Of a stretch of DNA of 64,000 nt, positions 28,640 to 37,507 are shown in pieces (positions within the stretch are counted from its first letter, which is position 1; each line of letters begins with the position of its first letter). The notes under the pieces were generated by a model. The model ran no database searches. It was not told the DNA's origin and worked only from the letters and a program-made list of their open reading frames with translations. The translations under genes were made by a program, and so were the position numbers. Source of the DNA: Christiangramia flava JLT2011 (lineage in GTDB: Bacteria; Bacteroidota; Bacteroidia; Flavobacteriales; Flavobacteriaceae); NCBI RefSeq assembly GCF_001951155.1, contig NZ_CP016359.1:1-64000 (forward strand). The letters are read 5' to 3'.

Positions 28640-28676
28640 GAGAGTCACAACCCCTTATCAATAAAGGATTATTATT

Positions 28677-28694
28677 TTCTGTTTTGGAAAGTAA
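28677..28694 (+). repeat. Right attachment site (att core)
   Basis: TTCTGTTTTGGAAAGTAA differs from the mnmE copy by one base (A to T). In reading frame it would give FCFGK, so it no longer needs to code. Confidence 0.8.
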
Positions 28695-28834
28695 ATAGGC
28701 TATCCTTTAAAGCAAAATTTCAATAGGTATCCTATGCTTCGAATCGTTCATCCGTGATGGTGGTTATTTACTATTAGCGTTCGTTTACCAATTTTCAAGA
28801 GTGCATAAGATCATTCGAATAAGATAAAAGGTAA

Positions 28835-29142
28835 ACTACTATAACAGAACAGGGGTATTTCAACGGCCTAAAAAAGAACGATCTAAATCTTTTGATAAAA
28901 TTGCGTTGCAAGAATTCTGAAAAATTATTCCAGATCCTTCGATGGAATCTTAAAGCAGTGGAAAACCAAACTGCGCAAATCCATTCTTTCCCCCCATCTA
29001 AAGCCGTTTCATTAAAAGAAATTTAGATAAACTACTGAAGCCAATAACTGATTATATAGAAAATAGGATCATTGGGAAAAATCAAAAAGATTCTTCCACA
29101 TATCTCAGCCGCATAGAAACTGAAATTTCAAGTATCACCTAA
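28835..29142 (+). pseudogene. Possible decayed coding remnant beyond the element
   Basis: Frame one is open from 28835 to a stop at 29024-29026 with no ATG and protein-like composition (KKNDLNLLIKLRCKNSEKLF). A second frame, 29017-29142, continues with KPITDYIENRIIGKNQKDSS and a stop. This could be a frameshifted, start-less remnant of a gene between the element and the UvrA-like gene. The alternative is chance open frames. The rest of 28695-29174 shows nothing else I can name. Confidence 0.22.
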
Positions 29143-29174
29143 ACAAATTGTGAAAAATTTCAGTTTTTCTATCC

Positions 29175-32100
29175 TTATTGTAGTACGGTTCCAATTCCAA
29201 TTTTACGCAGCAAATAGGGATTATGGTCAATTACCAGAACATCGTTTTTATTGCCCAGTCTCTTCAGAATTTCATAGAGTAAATCGATGTCTTCCAAATG
29301 CAAACCAACGCTGGGTTCATCCAGTATGAATAGGGTGTCTTCAGCTGTTTCCTCAATCCAGTTCAGCAATTGCAAGCGCTGTTTTTCCCCGGAAGAAAGT
29401 GATTTGACCGGCTGCTCCAATTTCAAATGACCCAGACCTATTTCCTCAAAATAGTCGATTTTTTCGCACATTCCTTCAGCCGCATTTACGCTTACCAACC
29501 AAGATTTAAAGTCAGAAACCTTCAGAGATAGCACTTCCGCGATATTCTTGGAGCCCAAATAATGCTCCAGCAACTCCTTTTTATAGCGTTTACCATGACA
29601 AACTTCACATATTTCCCTAGCATTTGCAGTTACGTCCAGGCTGGTTTCCACAAAACCTTTTCCCTGACAATTGGGACACTGACTCGATTTCGTTTTATAA
29701 CTAAAATCTCGAGGTTTCCAATGCGATCCTTTGGCAAATAGTTTGCAAATGCCCTTCAGAAGATCCAGATAGGAAACCAATAAAGTTTCTGAATAAGCAC
29801 GAAGGGGTTTGGATTCAAAATAAAAAGCCTTCTTAAAAGGTTTCGGAAATTCGGTTCGATCGCAATTTACCGGCTTTTGCTTTGTCAGGCTTGGTATTAT
29901 AATATCCTTTACGAGCGTTGTTTTTCCCATACCAGATCGCCCACTCAAAGCGGTAATACCGCCAATTGGGATCTCTAAAAGTTTCTTTTTTAAAGTGAAT
30001 CTGGAAATTCCCTGTATCATGATCACCTCATTGCTCTTTTTCAGTTTAAAATCAGTATCCCTTGATTTAAAAAACGGATGAACATTTTCCTGATTCATAA
30101 AATCCTGGGGCGTGCCGGTAAAAGTGAGAAAACCTCCTTCACTCCCAGCTTTTGGCCCTAATTGAATTAAATGATCTGCCGACAAAATGATGTCTTTTTG
30201 ATGTTCTATGACGATGACCGTGTTTTTCTTGGCGACCAGGTCTTTCAAAAGATTGATCAGGTCCGGAATATTATGGAGTGATAATCCAGCGGAAGGTTCA
30301 TCCAGGATATACGTGATGCCTTTTAACGGACTATTTAACTGCGTCAATAATCCTACTCGCTGGTTCTCTCCTCCCGATAAGCTGATCGATTTTCTCTTCA
30401 ACTGAAGATGATCAATATGCAGTTTTTCAGCAACTTTGAAGGTATTAGCCGTTAGAGAATATAAATTCCCGATCAGTTTTTGATCGATCTCCTTCTGAAA
30501 TTTGTTTTTTGAAACCCAGTTTTGCAGGGTTTTAAAATCCATCGATTTCAGATCATGTATCGATTTCCCATCAATTTTAAATTGCAGGCGCTCCGGTTTT
30601 AAGCCACTTCCAGAACAATTACCACATTTAGCCAATTTCAGGAGCGATTCCAGGTTCTGTATATTTTTATTTTTCCGGGTTTTAAAATATTCGGCTTTCA
30701 GGTAATTGAAGATTCCGTCCCAACTCATGCTAACTGCCTGCGTTCCTGCACGGGTTTTGGTCTTGAAATTCCAGTCAGTTTTCCAAATCTTATCACCCGT
30801 ACCATAAAACAATAACTGTTTTTGATCTTCTGACAACCGACTAAATGGCGTCTTCAAAGTGAAACCATGACTCTTCCCAACTTCCCCTAAAATAGCCATG
30901 TACTGCCCCCCGGAACGACCGTAATAAGCCAGGGCTTTGTTATGCTCCAGTAATCCATCGGCGATACTCTTCTCAGGTTCGAGGACGATCTTACTGATAT
31001 CGGGAATCATTTCCTCGCCATATCCATCACATATGGTACACTTTCCCAGCTCATGGTTGTTGGAAAAATGGCTGGCTGAAAGTTCCTCGCCCTGATATTG
31101 CGCCTTCCTGGAAAACGCAAACCGCAACAATTTATCCAGGCCTACCTGTTTGCTGATATCGCTTCGGCGGGTAAAATTCCTTTCCTTCCGGGTGACACAA
31201 ATTGTTGGACTCAGGCCTTCAATTCGATCAGCCTCAAACTGAAAATTAACCCCTACGCGTGATTGCTGATATGCGGAGAATTGTCTGGTCATTTCCTGTA
31301 ATCCGTAGCCGTGAAGTGTATCAATAGCCAGTGAAGATTTCCCGGAACCTGAAATTCCTGTGATTACCGTTAGTTTGTTCTTCGGAAAATCAATATCCAG
31401 ATCTTTTAAATGATGGGTTCTCGCACCTTGGATGGAAATTTTATCATCCAACTTAATGCTCGTTTTGGCTATCTCCGGAGCCTTGTAAACAGGCTCATTT
31501 TCGACCAAAATATCACCGGATGCCTGAAAAAGAGCATGATTTTCAAAACAGCAAATTCCGGCTGTTTGCTTTTTCAATCGGTGCAAAGCATGGAGTAACT
31601 GTCTCACGTTCTGTTGATGCAGGCCAATACTGGGCTCTTCCAGAACGAGAAGCGTTTTAGTTGAATTTTTAGCAAAATGCTTGGTGAGCTTCACACGCTG
31701 CGCTTCGCCACCAGATAAAGTATTGGAGGGTTGACCAAGTTTGATATATCCCAGGCCCAATTCTTCGAGAAGGGATAGAATTCCGGTGATTTTCTTTTCT
31801 TCAGAAAAAAGAGGAAGCGCTTCCGAAATACTCAAATCATAGATCTCTGAAATGTTCTTATTGTTCCAGTGAATCTTCAGAATTTCAGGTTTGAATCGCT
31901 TCCCGTTACAACTGGGACAGGTTTGATTAATGTTGCCCATCAGGCTCATGGAAAGCGTGATCACCCCGGCTCCTTCACAGGTTGCACAACGGCCGCGCTT
32001 ATTATTGAAAGAAAAAGCACTTTTTGATAATCCCTTCGCTTTTGCCTCAGATGTTTTAGCGAAAATATCACGAATTTTATCTGCCAGGCCAGTATAGGTC

Positions 32101-33665
32101 GCAGGGTTGCTCCTCGGTGTCTTCCCAATTGGCTGATCTGAAACTGTTTGAAGTTGAAGTTGATGCTCCTCACAATAATCCTGTAGTCTTTGGAGCGCCC
32201 TTCCCGTTTTTTTGCTTATTACAAGCAACCTGGCTTTTTGAGGCTGAAAATCACCCTCGGTTTGCTTCATAGGTTCCTCAGGAAGTGCCGTATTTTTCGA
32301 CTTTAATTCTTGCAAAGTAGGGCTATTTATCAGCTCATTTTTCAGAAAATCTTCAACAGATCCATTATAAAGCACCTTTCCACCATTGATACCAGCTTGC
32401 GGTCCCAATTCGATGATCCAGTCGGCCGACCGGATGAAATTGAGATCGTGTTCCACAAGCATTACGGTATTTCCGCGGTCTATTAAACGCCGGAAAATTT
32501 GTAACAGATATTTCTGATAATTCCCGGAAAGACCGATGGAAGGTTCGTCAAAAACATATAGAATACCCTGGAGGTTCGCATTTACCTGGCGTACCAGTTT
32601 GATACGCTGACCATCACCAGAAGAAATGTCGAAACTGGGAGTGCTTAAGGAGTACTGTCCCATCCCCAGACTGGTCAAATCAAGAAGTTCCAGGCAGATC
32701 TGATCTACCAGCGCTTTTTCCCCTCCTTTTAACTGAAGCACCTGAAGGGTTTTATACAACTGCTCAAGCGGCATATCCATCCAGCTGGCAAAATCCTGAC
32801 CCTGCCATTTAAACTGCAAATACTCTGGTTTAATACGCGCACCATGACATTCAGGGCATATTTCGGAACTGGCAAATTTCAGAATATTCGGATTTCGATC
32901 TAACCTTAAAATATTGGACATGATCGGGAGTATTCCTTTATAAAATCCTTCTTCGCGCGGCTTTGCTTTCAGTCCTTTCCATCGCAGCCTGGATTCAATG
33001 CTGTGTTTTCCGTAGAAAACCTTTAAGCGCTCACTTCCGTTTAAGATCACGTCTTTTTGCTCAGCGGAAAGATCCTTCCAGGGAATATCCACCGAAAATC
33101 CATGTGCCTTACAAACTTTATTCAACTCATCTACCGTGATCTGCGAATAAACGATATACCCGTTAGGCAAAGTGGTCGTAATCGCTCCTTCCCGAAGGGT
33201 CTTATTTTCATCGGCGATCAATTTCTGAAGGTCGATATATTCCGCCTCTCCTACTCCACGGCAGTAGTCACAAGCGCCTTTTGGATGATTGAAAGAAAAA
33301 CAGGATTTACTCAATGATTTTTCCGCGGAATATCTGGCGAAAAGAATTCGGAAAGTTTGAGTGAGCTCGGTTAATGTGCCGAAAGTGGCGTTAATAGATT
33401 GAAATCGCTTGGATTGCTCTACTTTAATCACCGGCAGTAATTCTTCGATCGCGTCCACCTCGGCAGTTGGAATGGCCTGGGCATTTTGCTGGTTGAAGGC
33501 CGGAAGGCTTTCCATAAAATACCGATATCCCTCATTGGCGATCACCTCCATAGCCAGCGATGATTTCCCGGAACCAGATAGCCCGGTAACCAGGATCAAA
33601 CGGTTCTCCGGAATAATTAAATGGATATTTTTTAAATTATTGTGGTGGGCATTGTAAATGCGCAT
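29175..33665 (-). CDS. Giant tandem UvrA-like ATPase (four ABC modules)
   Basis: The 1496-aa protein is two UvrA-like halves (about 1-740 and 741-1496) fused in one chain. Walker A motifs are seen at 28-36 (GLSGSGKSS), 770-778 (GISGSGKSS) and 1242-1250 (GRSGMGKTT). ABC signatures lie at 347-353 (degenerate), 649-656 (TLSGGEAQ), 1096-1102 (LSGGENQ) and 1422-1428. Eight CxxC pairs form four UvrA-type zinc modules. Module 2 lacks a Walker A (around 482-491) and has Glu for the Walker B Asp (LLVLEEPS). Each half is shorter than canonical UvrA, as in class II UvrA proteins lacking the UvrB-binding domain. A DNA-damage or drug-protection role is inferred. It lies 330 bp from the operon upstream. 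Confidence 0.88.
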   Translation of the reverse strand: MRIYNAHHNNLKNIHLIIPENRLILVTGLSGSGKSSLAMEVIANEGYRYFMESLPAFNQQNAQAIPTAEVDAIEELLPVIKVEQSKRFQSINATFGTLTELTQTFRILFARYSAEKSLSKSCFSFNHPKGACDYCRGVGEAEYIDLQKLIADENKTLREGAITTTLPNGYIVYSQITVDELNKVCKAHGFSVDIPWKDLSAEQKDVILNGSERLKVFYGKHSIESRLRWKGLKAKPREEGFYKGILPIMSNILRLDRNPNILKFASSEICPECHGARIKPEYLQFKWQGQDFASWMDMPLEQLYKTLQVLQLKGGEKALVDQICLELLDLTSLGMGQYSLSTPSFDISSGDGQRIKLVRQVNANLQGILYVFDEPSIGLSGNYQKYLLQIFRRLIDRGNTVMLVEHDLNFIRSADWIIELGPQAGINGGKVLYNGSVEDFLKNELINSPTLQELKSKNTALPEEPMKQTEGDFQPQKARLLVISKKTGRALQRLQDYCEEHQLQLQTVSDQPIGKTPRSNPATYTGLADKIRDIFAKTSEAKAKGLSKSAFSFNNKRGRCATCEGAGVITLSMSLMGNINQTCPSCNGKRFKPEILKIHWNNKNISEIYDLSISEALPLFSEEKKITGILSLLEELGLGYIKLGQPSNTLSGGEAQRVKLTKHFAKNSTKTLLVLEEPSIGLHQQNVRQLLHALHRLKKQTAGICCFENHALFQASGDILVENEPVYKAPEIAKTSIKLDDKISIQGARTHHLKDLDIDFPKNKLTVITGISGSGKSSLAIDTLHGYGLQEMTRQFSAYQQSRVGVNFQFEADRIEGLSPTICVTRKERNFTRRSDISKQVGLDKLLRFAFSRKAQYQGEELSASHFSNNHELGKCTICDGYGEEMIPDISKIVLEPEKSIADGLLEHNKALAYYGRSGGQYMAILGEVGKSHGFTLKTPFSRLSEDQKQLLFYGTGDKIWKTDWNFKTKTRAGTQAVSMSWDGIFNYLKAEYFKTRKNKNIQNLESLLKLAKCGNCSGSGLKPERLQFKIDGKSIHDLKSMDFKTLQNWVSKNKFQKEIDQKLIGNLYSLTANTFKVAEKLHIDHLQLKRKSISLSGGENQRVGLLTQLNSPLKGITYILDEPSAGLSLHNIPDLINLLKDLVAKKNTVIVIEHQKDIILSADHLIQLGPKAGSEGGFLTFTGTPQDFMNQENVHPFFKSRDTDFKLKKSNEVIMIQGISRFTLKKKLLEIPIGGITALSGRSGMGKTTLVKDIIIPSLTKQKPVNCDRTEFPKPFKKAFYFESKPLRAYSETLLVSYLDLLKGICKLFAKGSHWKPRDFSYKTKSSQCPNCQGKGFVETSLDVTANAREICEVCHGKRYKKELLEHYLGSKNIAEVLSLKVSDFKSWLVSVNAAEGMCEKIDYFEEIGLGHLKLEQPVKSLSSGEKQRLQLLNWIEETAEDTLFILDEPSVGLHLEDIDLLYEILKRLGNKNDVLVIDHNPYLLRKIGIGTVLQ

Positions 33666-33995
33666 AAATGCTGTCTCTATTTAAAACTTTAAATATAAAT
33701 AGATCTAATCCTTCTGAAGACTATTTCGGGAAACATCCTGACTTTAGATCTGCAATTCTACTTTCTCACCTTTCCTTTTCCCTTCCAATAAAGGACAGCA
33801 AATATGAGATACTCAAATCCTAAGCCATCTGCGATAAAATTTTACCATTCCCATCCCTTGGTTTAAAACTCAAAATCCCGCAGGTATTTAACATTCTATA
33901 TAATTTACAGGAAAGGTTGCATGGATTCGATCTTTACAGCATTTACTGTACGAATGGAACCTGCAAAATTCACTTCTAAAAAACAAAGATTTTCC
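33666..33995. other. 330-bp intergenic region upstream of the UvrA-like gene
   Basis: This AT-rich stretch lies between the DUF1989 gene and the UvrA-like gene, both on the minus strand. The near-match CAAATATG around 33799 on the plus strand (CATATTTG on the minus) is one base from a -7 box but far from the start. No gene or strong hairpin is seen. It probably holds the promoter of the UvrA-like gene. Confidence 0.4.
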
Positions 33996-34610
33996 CTACT
34001 CTGCCGAAATAATTTCATACCCGATGGGTTTAAAACTTCCGCCATTACTGTCTTCCGCCGAGCAGGCTGTAAGACCAACGATCAGGTTCATTTTGGCCTC
34101 AAAAAGCACATAATCTCCTGCTTTGCTGGTAGGTTTTTCGACGCTGAGTTTTCCTTGCTCATCGAATTGCACGTTCATAAAAATATTGAAAGCCGTGGGT
34201 ATATCATCTTCCTCGATGCTGTAATCCTTAAGGTTTTTTGTCAGGTTATCATGGCAGCTCGGGTGATAACCTTCGTGACCGTACATGATCTTAAATGTTT
34301 CCGCAGAACAGGGAGCCAGTAAAAAATCATTTCGGCCATTCGTATCTTCCAGGATCTCCATCATTTTTCTACCACGATTGCTCCAAAGGTAATTTCCTTT
34401 GCTCAGCAGAATACTCTCCTCAAAATCCATTGTTTTCCCGGACGAGATCTTTTCTTTGATACAACGGGCATTGAACAACACCATATCGCTTACTTGCGCC
34501 CCTTTAATATCGGTAACCTTAAGTTTATCACCTTTCCGAAGGTAAAAACTGGCGCCACTTTGAATAGGAATAATCGTCATTGTCTTTTCTGAAGTATGAT
34601 CTTCTTGCAT
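33996..34610 (-). CDS. DUF1989 (urea-carboxylase-associated) family protein
   Basis: The 204-aa cytosolic protein has the family start pattern GASFYLRKGDKLKVTDIKGAQ VSDMVLFNA (split here), then TAFNIFMN and a conserved Cys/His set (CSAETF; HEGYHPSCHDN). Members are often found with urea carboxylase or amino-acid genes, but biochemical function is poorly defined. Here there is no urea gene. Instead it is the last gene of a glycosyltransferase/ion-channel operon, 27 bp after the channel gene. Confidence 0.82.
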   Translation of the reverse strand: MQEDHTSEKTMTIIPIQSGASFYLRKGDKLKVTDIKGAQVSDMVLFNARCIKEKISSGKTMDFEESILLSKGNYLWSNRGRKMMEILEDTNGRNDFLLAPCSAETFKIMYGHEGYHPSCHDNLTKNLKDYSIEEDDIPTAFNIFMNVQFDEQGKLSVEKPTSKAGDYVLFEAKMNLIVGLTACSAEDSNGGSFKPIGYEIISAE

Positions 34611-34637
34611 TTTTGGTAGGTTGTTAAGTTCTGTAAG

Positions 34638-35621
34638 TTAATTAGTTTTTGGTTTCCAGCCATCCTTAATGACCAGCGAATGAAAAACCTTTCGGCGTTC
34701 ATTGATCGCTTCTAAAGTTTCTGGATTAGGCTTCTCCAGCTGATAATACTTTGTTTCCAACTCCTTATAGGTAAAAGCTTCTGGAAGTTCTTCGATCAAA
34801 TTCATATGGGTCACATCCCGAACAATATTTGTATAATTCACAAAAGAATCTTCCAGCGAACTGATATGAATTTTTGCCGGTTGCCATTCCGCTTTCAAAT
34901 GGAATTTGATCAGGTAATACACCTCAAAGAGTTTCGCCAGTTGTAGCACGATCGCTTTTTCTGGTTTATAACTATGGAAATAATGAATAATTGGATATGC
35001 CCGGTGGTTTTGGGTATGCTTGATCAGACTGTCTGAAATTTCATCCAGCTTGTGATTCATCACGTAAGTTTTTTCCTGTAGCAGGTCTGCTAGGATCGTC
35101 TCTGCATCAGGCCCCAGGATTTCCAATTTTATCGCCAGTTTGCGCTGTTCTATTACTGCGGAAAGTACCGGAACCAGGTATGTGACAGACATGGTAAGCA
35201 ATATGAGACCCGTAAACGCGTAAACATTGGTCACAAATTTCCACCAATCATTCCCGGGAACATAGTCACCTAGGCCAAGCGTGGCAATATTGAAACCAGC
35301 GAAATAAAATTTATTCCATATATCGGCAGGCAACTTGGTCTGCGCATTCACCACTGAATCGGTTACAGAAAGTAGCATCAAACTGAAACTTCCCCACAAT
35401 AAGACCACCCATGTTATCAGGATAATTCCCAGTAAAATATAACCACAATGGGAAAGAAATTTCTTATTCCCATCGCGTCCAGCCAAAAGTAGAAACCCGT
35501 TCCAGAGGTAATGAGCAAGCCTGGTAGTGATCCAACCGCCCCCCTGCATGGAAAGTGTAGTTTGAATGATATCTGAAACCACCGCCAGGTACAGGAGTAT
35601 TCCTATTAGTAAGAAAATCAT
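34638..35621 (-). CDS. Two-pore-helix ion channel protein (K+ channel type)
   Basis: The 327-aa membrane protein has helices at about 1-17, 60-86 and 130-152 and a pore loop with filter TLGLGDYVP (114-122), a variant of the TVGYG potassium filter. The C-terminal 170 residues are cytosolic and helical and do not look like an RCK/TrkA-N domain. It lies 4 bp after the GT2 gene and 27 bp before DUF1989, so co-transcription with sugar-transfer genes is likely. Leu in place of Tyr in the filter leaves selectivity uncertain. Confidence 0.85.
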   Translation of the reverse strand: MIFLLIGILLYLAVVSDIIQTTLSMQGGGWITTRLAHYLWNGFLLLAGRDGNKKFLSHCGYILLGIILITWVVLLWGSFSLMLLSVTDSVVNAQTKLPADIWNKFYFAGFNIATLGLGDYVPGNDWWKFVTNVYAFTGLILLTMSVTYLVPVLSAVIEQRKLAIKLEILGPDAETILADLLQEKTYVMNHKLDEISDSLIKHTQNHRAYPIIHYFHSYKPEKAIVLQLAKLFEVYYLIKFHLKAEWQPAKIHISSLEDSFVNYTNIVRDVTHMNLIEELPEAFTYKELETKYYQLEKPNPETLEAINERRKVFHSLVIKDGWKPKTN

Positions 35622-35625
35622 AAAA

Positions 35626-36456
35626 TTAATATGGTTTTTTCGTTAGGCAATCAGCAATTTCTTCTGAAGAAGGAAATTTTAAGATACTGATTTTATTTTC
35701 TTTCATCGTGATATACCCCATTTTCTGAAATTCCTTCAACCATATTTCCATAGGGAAGAATCCCCAGCGCTGATGAAAAATCTCCGCATTCTGGCAAATA
35801 GCTTCTAAGTGATTCAAAGGTGGTTCGTATTTTGGATGATACTGGTGATAGACCTTCGCCGGACTTCTGAAAAATGGAATTTCTGCTTTTCGAAGTTTCT
35901 GAGCGAAATCAGTATCCTCGGCTCCGTAACCGGTGTATGCCTCCTCAAAACCACCTAACGAACGAAACTGCTCCTTCCCAATCAGGAAACATAACGACCA
36001 GAAGGAATTGTAATCGGCTACCGGCTGCCGATCAGAAATTGGAGGCTTTGCCGGATGGGCTACCGCCTGCTCTTCCAATGCATCCATGTCAAAATCTGCT
36101 GGAAGGTAATAGGGCGTTCCGCTTAAAATGCTGTTTTCCGAATAATCTTCCAGCATTCGCTCAAAAAAGTCGGGTGCGGGAAGGCAATCTACGTCCAGAA
36201 AAAACAACTTCTCAAAACTGGCATATTTTGCTCCAAAATTACGGGCAGCTGCAAGCGGCATTTTACCAGAGGTTCCTGTAATCCGGAAATTTCGAAGCGC
36301 AATTCCGGTTTCCAAAATCTCTGGAAGATCATCCATGTAAATAACCAGTACTTCAGAAGGTTTAACAGAGCTTTTGTGCAACTGTTCCAGTACATTCCGA
36401 AGCTGTTCCCGTCTTTCTGATACAATAATGATCAGGCTGAAATCAGGCATAAGCAT
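35626..36456 (-). CDS. Family 2 glycosyltransferase (second of operon)
   Basis: The 276-aa soluble GT-A enzyme has SLIIIVSERREQL at the N terminus, the DxD motif FLDVDCLPAPD, a GGFEEAYTGYGAEDTDFAQ segment typical of galactosyl/GalNAc-type GT2 C-terminal regions, and no membrane helices. The start at 36456 overlaps the upstream stop by 14 bp; a second ATG at 36450 is equally possible. Its acceptor is unknown. It is fourth in the six-gene operon. Confidence 0.85.
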   Translation of the reverse strand: MLMPDFSLIIIVSERREQLRNVLEQLHKSSVKPSEVLVIYMDDLPEILETGIALRNFRITGTSGKMPLAAARNFGAKYASFEKLFFLDVDCLPAPDFFERMLEDYSENSILSGTPYYLPADFDMDALEEQAVAHPAKPPISDRQPVADYNSFWSLCFLIGKEQFRSLGGFEEAYTGYGAEDTDFAQKLRKAEIPFFRSPAKVYHQYHPKYEPPLNHLEAICQNAEIFHQRWGFFPMEIWLKEFQKMGYITMKENKISILKFPSSEEIADCLTKKPY

Positions 36457-37507
36457 CTGCTGGTTTTTTCATTTCCGATATGTTTTCAAAAAGCTTTAAA
36501 GGGTCGTATTCATATTTTTCCAGCCACGCCCTGAATCGCTCCATCGATGAGTTTTGAACTAACTCATCACCGGAAAAATGCCGATCTAAAAGTTCCTTGT
36601 CGTTCATTTCCAGGATCTCGTCAATATCGAGCACATGATTCTGTCGCTTCAGATTCTGAAAGGTAATATGCTGTTCCTGGAAAGGCCGCTTCTCCGGAAT
36701 GCAGATAAACGGCTTCCCTGATGCCAAAATCTCCCCGATGCTATTGAGTCCGCAGGAAGCGACGACCACATCGGCTTTTTCGATATAAGCCTGCACATTA
36801 TCTACAAACCCCGGAAAATGGATCTTCGGAAAACGTTCAGGAATGTTCATTTCAAAATCTCCAATGGCGGTAATTTTCGCGGTGGAAAAACGCTGCTGAA
36901 TTTTATCCAGGGTTTTCTGAATATTCTCAGAACCACCCTTCCCAATGGCCACCAGGATATTTGACAATTGTGAGGGTTTCACGGTCGTTTCAAACTGAAA
37001 CCGACTTTGGAATCCCAGATAGATCGTTTTTTCCCGTACCCATTTTGGTGTGTCTTCCGGTTCAAATTCTTCGGGATAATAAGCCAGTAAAAAAACAGCA
37101 CCCTGGAAAGCCTGAATATGAGCGGGATCGTTGCGATTCCCGGGAAGGCGAACATAAGCATACGGAATAGAAGAAACCCGGGCCAACGCTGCAACTTCCA
37201 CGCTTACATCCACAATCAGCAGTTGTACATGAGAATTGATCAAACCTGTTAGCAGCTTTAAACTTCGGTTTTTGATCGATTCCTGGTTGACCGGTGAATA
37301 ATGTAAATATTCCGGTGCAGGTATTTTCCCGGCGGGAATTCCGGTTCCATCGGGATCTTCCGTGGGAAGTTTTACGATGGGAACGCCCGGTTGAAAATAA
37401 TAAGGGCAACTTGTAAAAACCTTGAATTTTCCTTTGAAATACTCGCTCATCAAAGCGGCAAAACGGCTATGACCGCAACCCTGTGAATGAGAATAATAGG
37501 CTAACAT
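36443..37507 (-). CDS. MurG-like (GT-B) glycosyltransferase
   Basis: The 354-aa protein starts with MLAYYSHSQGCGHSRFAALM, a GT-B N-terminal glycine-rich loop. It ends with the UDP-sugar-binding region VVASCGLNSIGEILASGKP, ICIPEKRPFQEQHI. The pattern resembles MurG/UDP-GlcNAc-type and teichoic-acid-linked transferases. ATG 37507 is chosen because it overlaps the upstream stop by 7 bp. The open frame extends 59 codons further, but that part runs antisense-like through the neighbour and is not family-like. It is third in the operon. Confidence 0.82.
   Translation of the reverse strand: MLAYYSHSQGCGHSRFAALMSEYFKGKFKVFTSCPYYFQPGVPIVKLPTEDPDGTGIPAGKIPAPEYLHYSPVNQESIKNRSLKLLTGLINSHVQLLIVDVSVEVAALARVSSIPYAYVRLPGNRNDPAHIQAFQGAVFLLAYYPEEFEPEDTPKWVREKTIYLGFQSRFQFETTVKPSQLSNILVAIGKGGSENIQKTLDKIQQRFSTAKITAIGDFEMNIPERFPKIHFPGFVDNVQAYIEKADVVVASCGLNSIGEILASGKPFICIPEKRPFQEQHITFQNLKRQNHVLDIDEILEMNDKELLDRHFSGDELVQNSSMERFRAWLEKYEYDPLKLFENISEMKKPADAYA

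Larger units (their letters stand above)
22065..28694 (+). mobile_element. Integrative element inserted at the 3' end of mnmE
   Basis: About 6.6 kb lies between two copies of an 18-bp repeat, one forming the mnmE 3' end and one at 28677-28694 (17 of 18 identical). It encodes a complete tyrosine integrase close to the mnmE side, two HTH proteins, a candidate replication initiator and several unknown proteins. It is visibly more AT-rich than the flanks. All its genes point the same way. No conjugation, relaxase, phage structural or transposase genes are recognised. The 3' end of mnmE (trmE) is an established island target, for example for SGI1-type islands. The boundaries are well supported; the class of element is not. 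Confidence 0.85.

Noticed and set aside
22065-28694. Known defence, restriction-modification, toxin-antitoxin or CRISPR content in the element
   Set aside because: I looked for methylase, nuclease, helicase, TIR, Sir2, HEPN and repeat-spacer patterns and saw none I could support.
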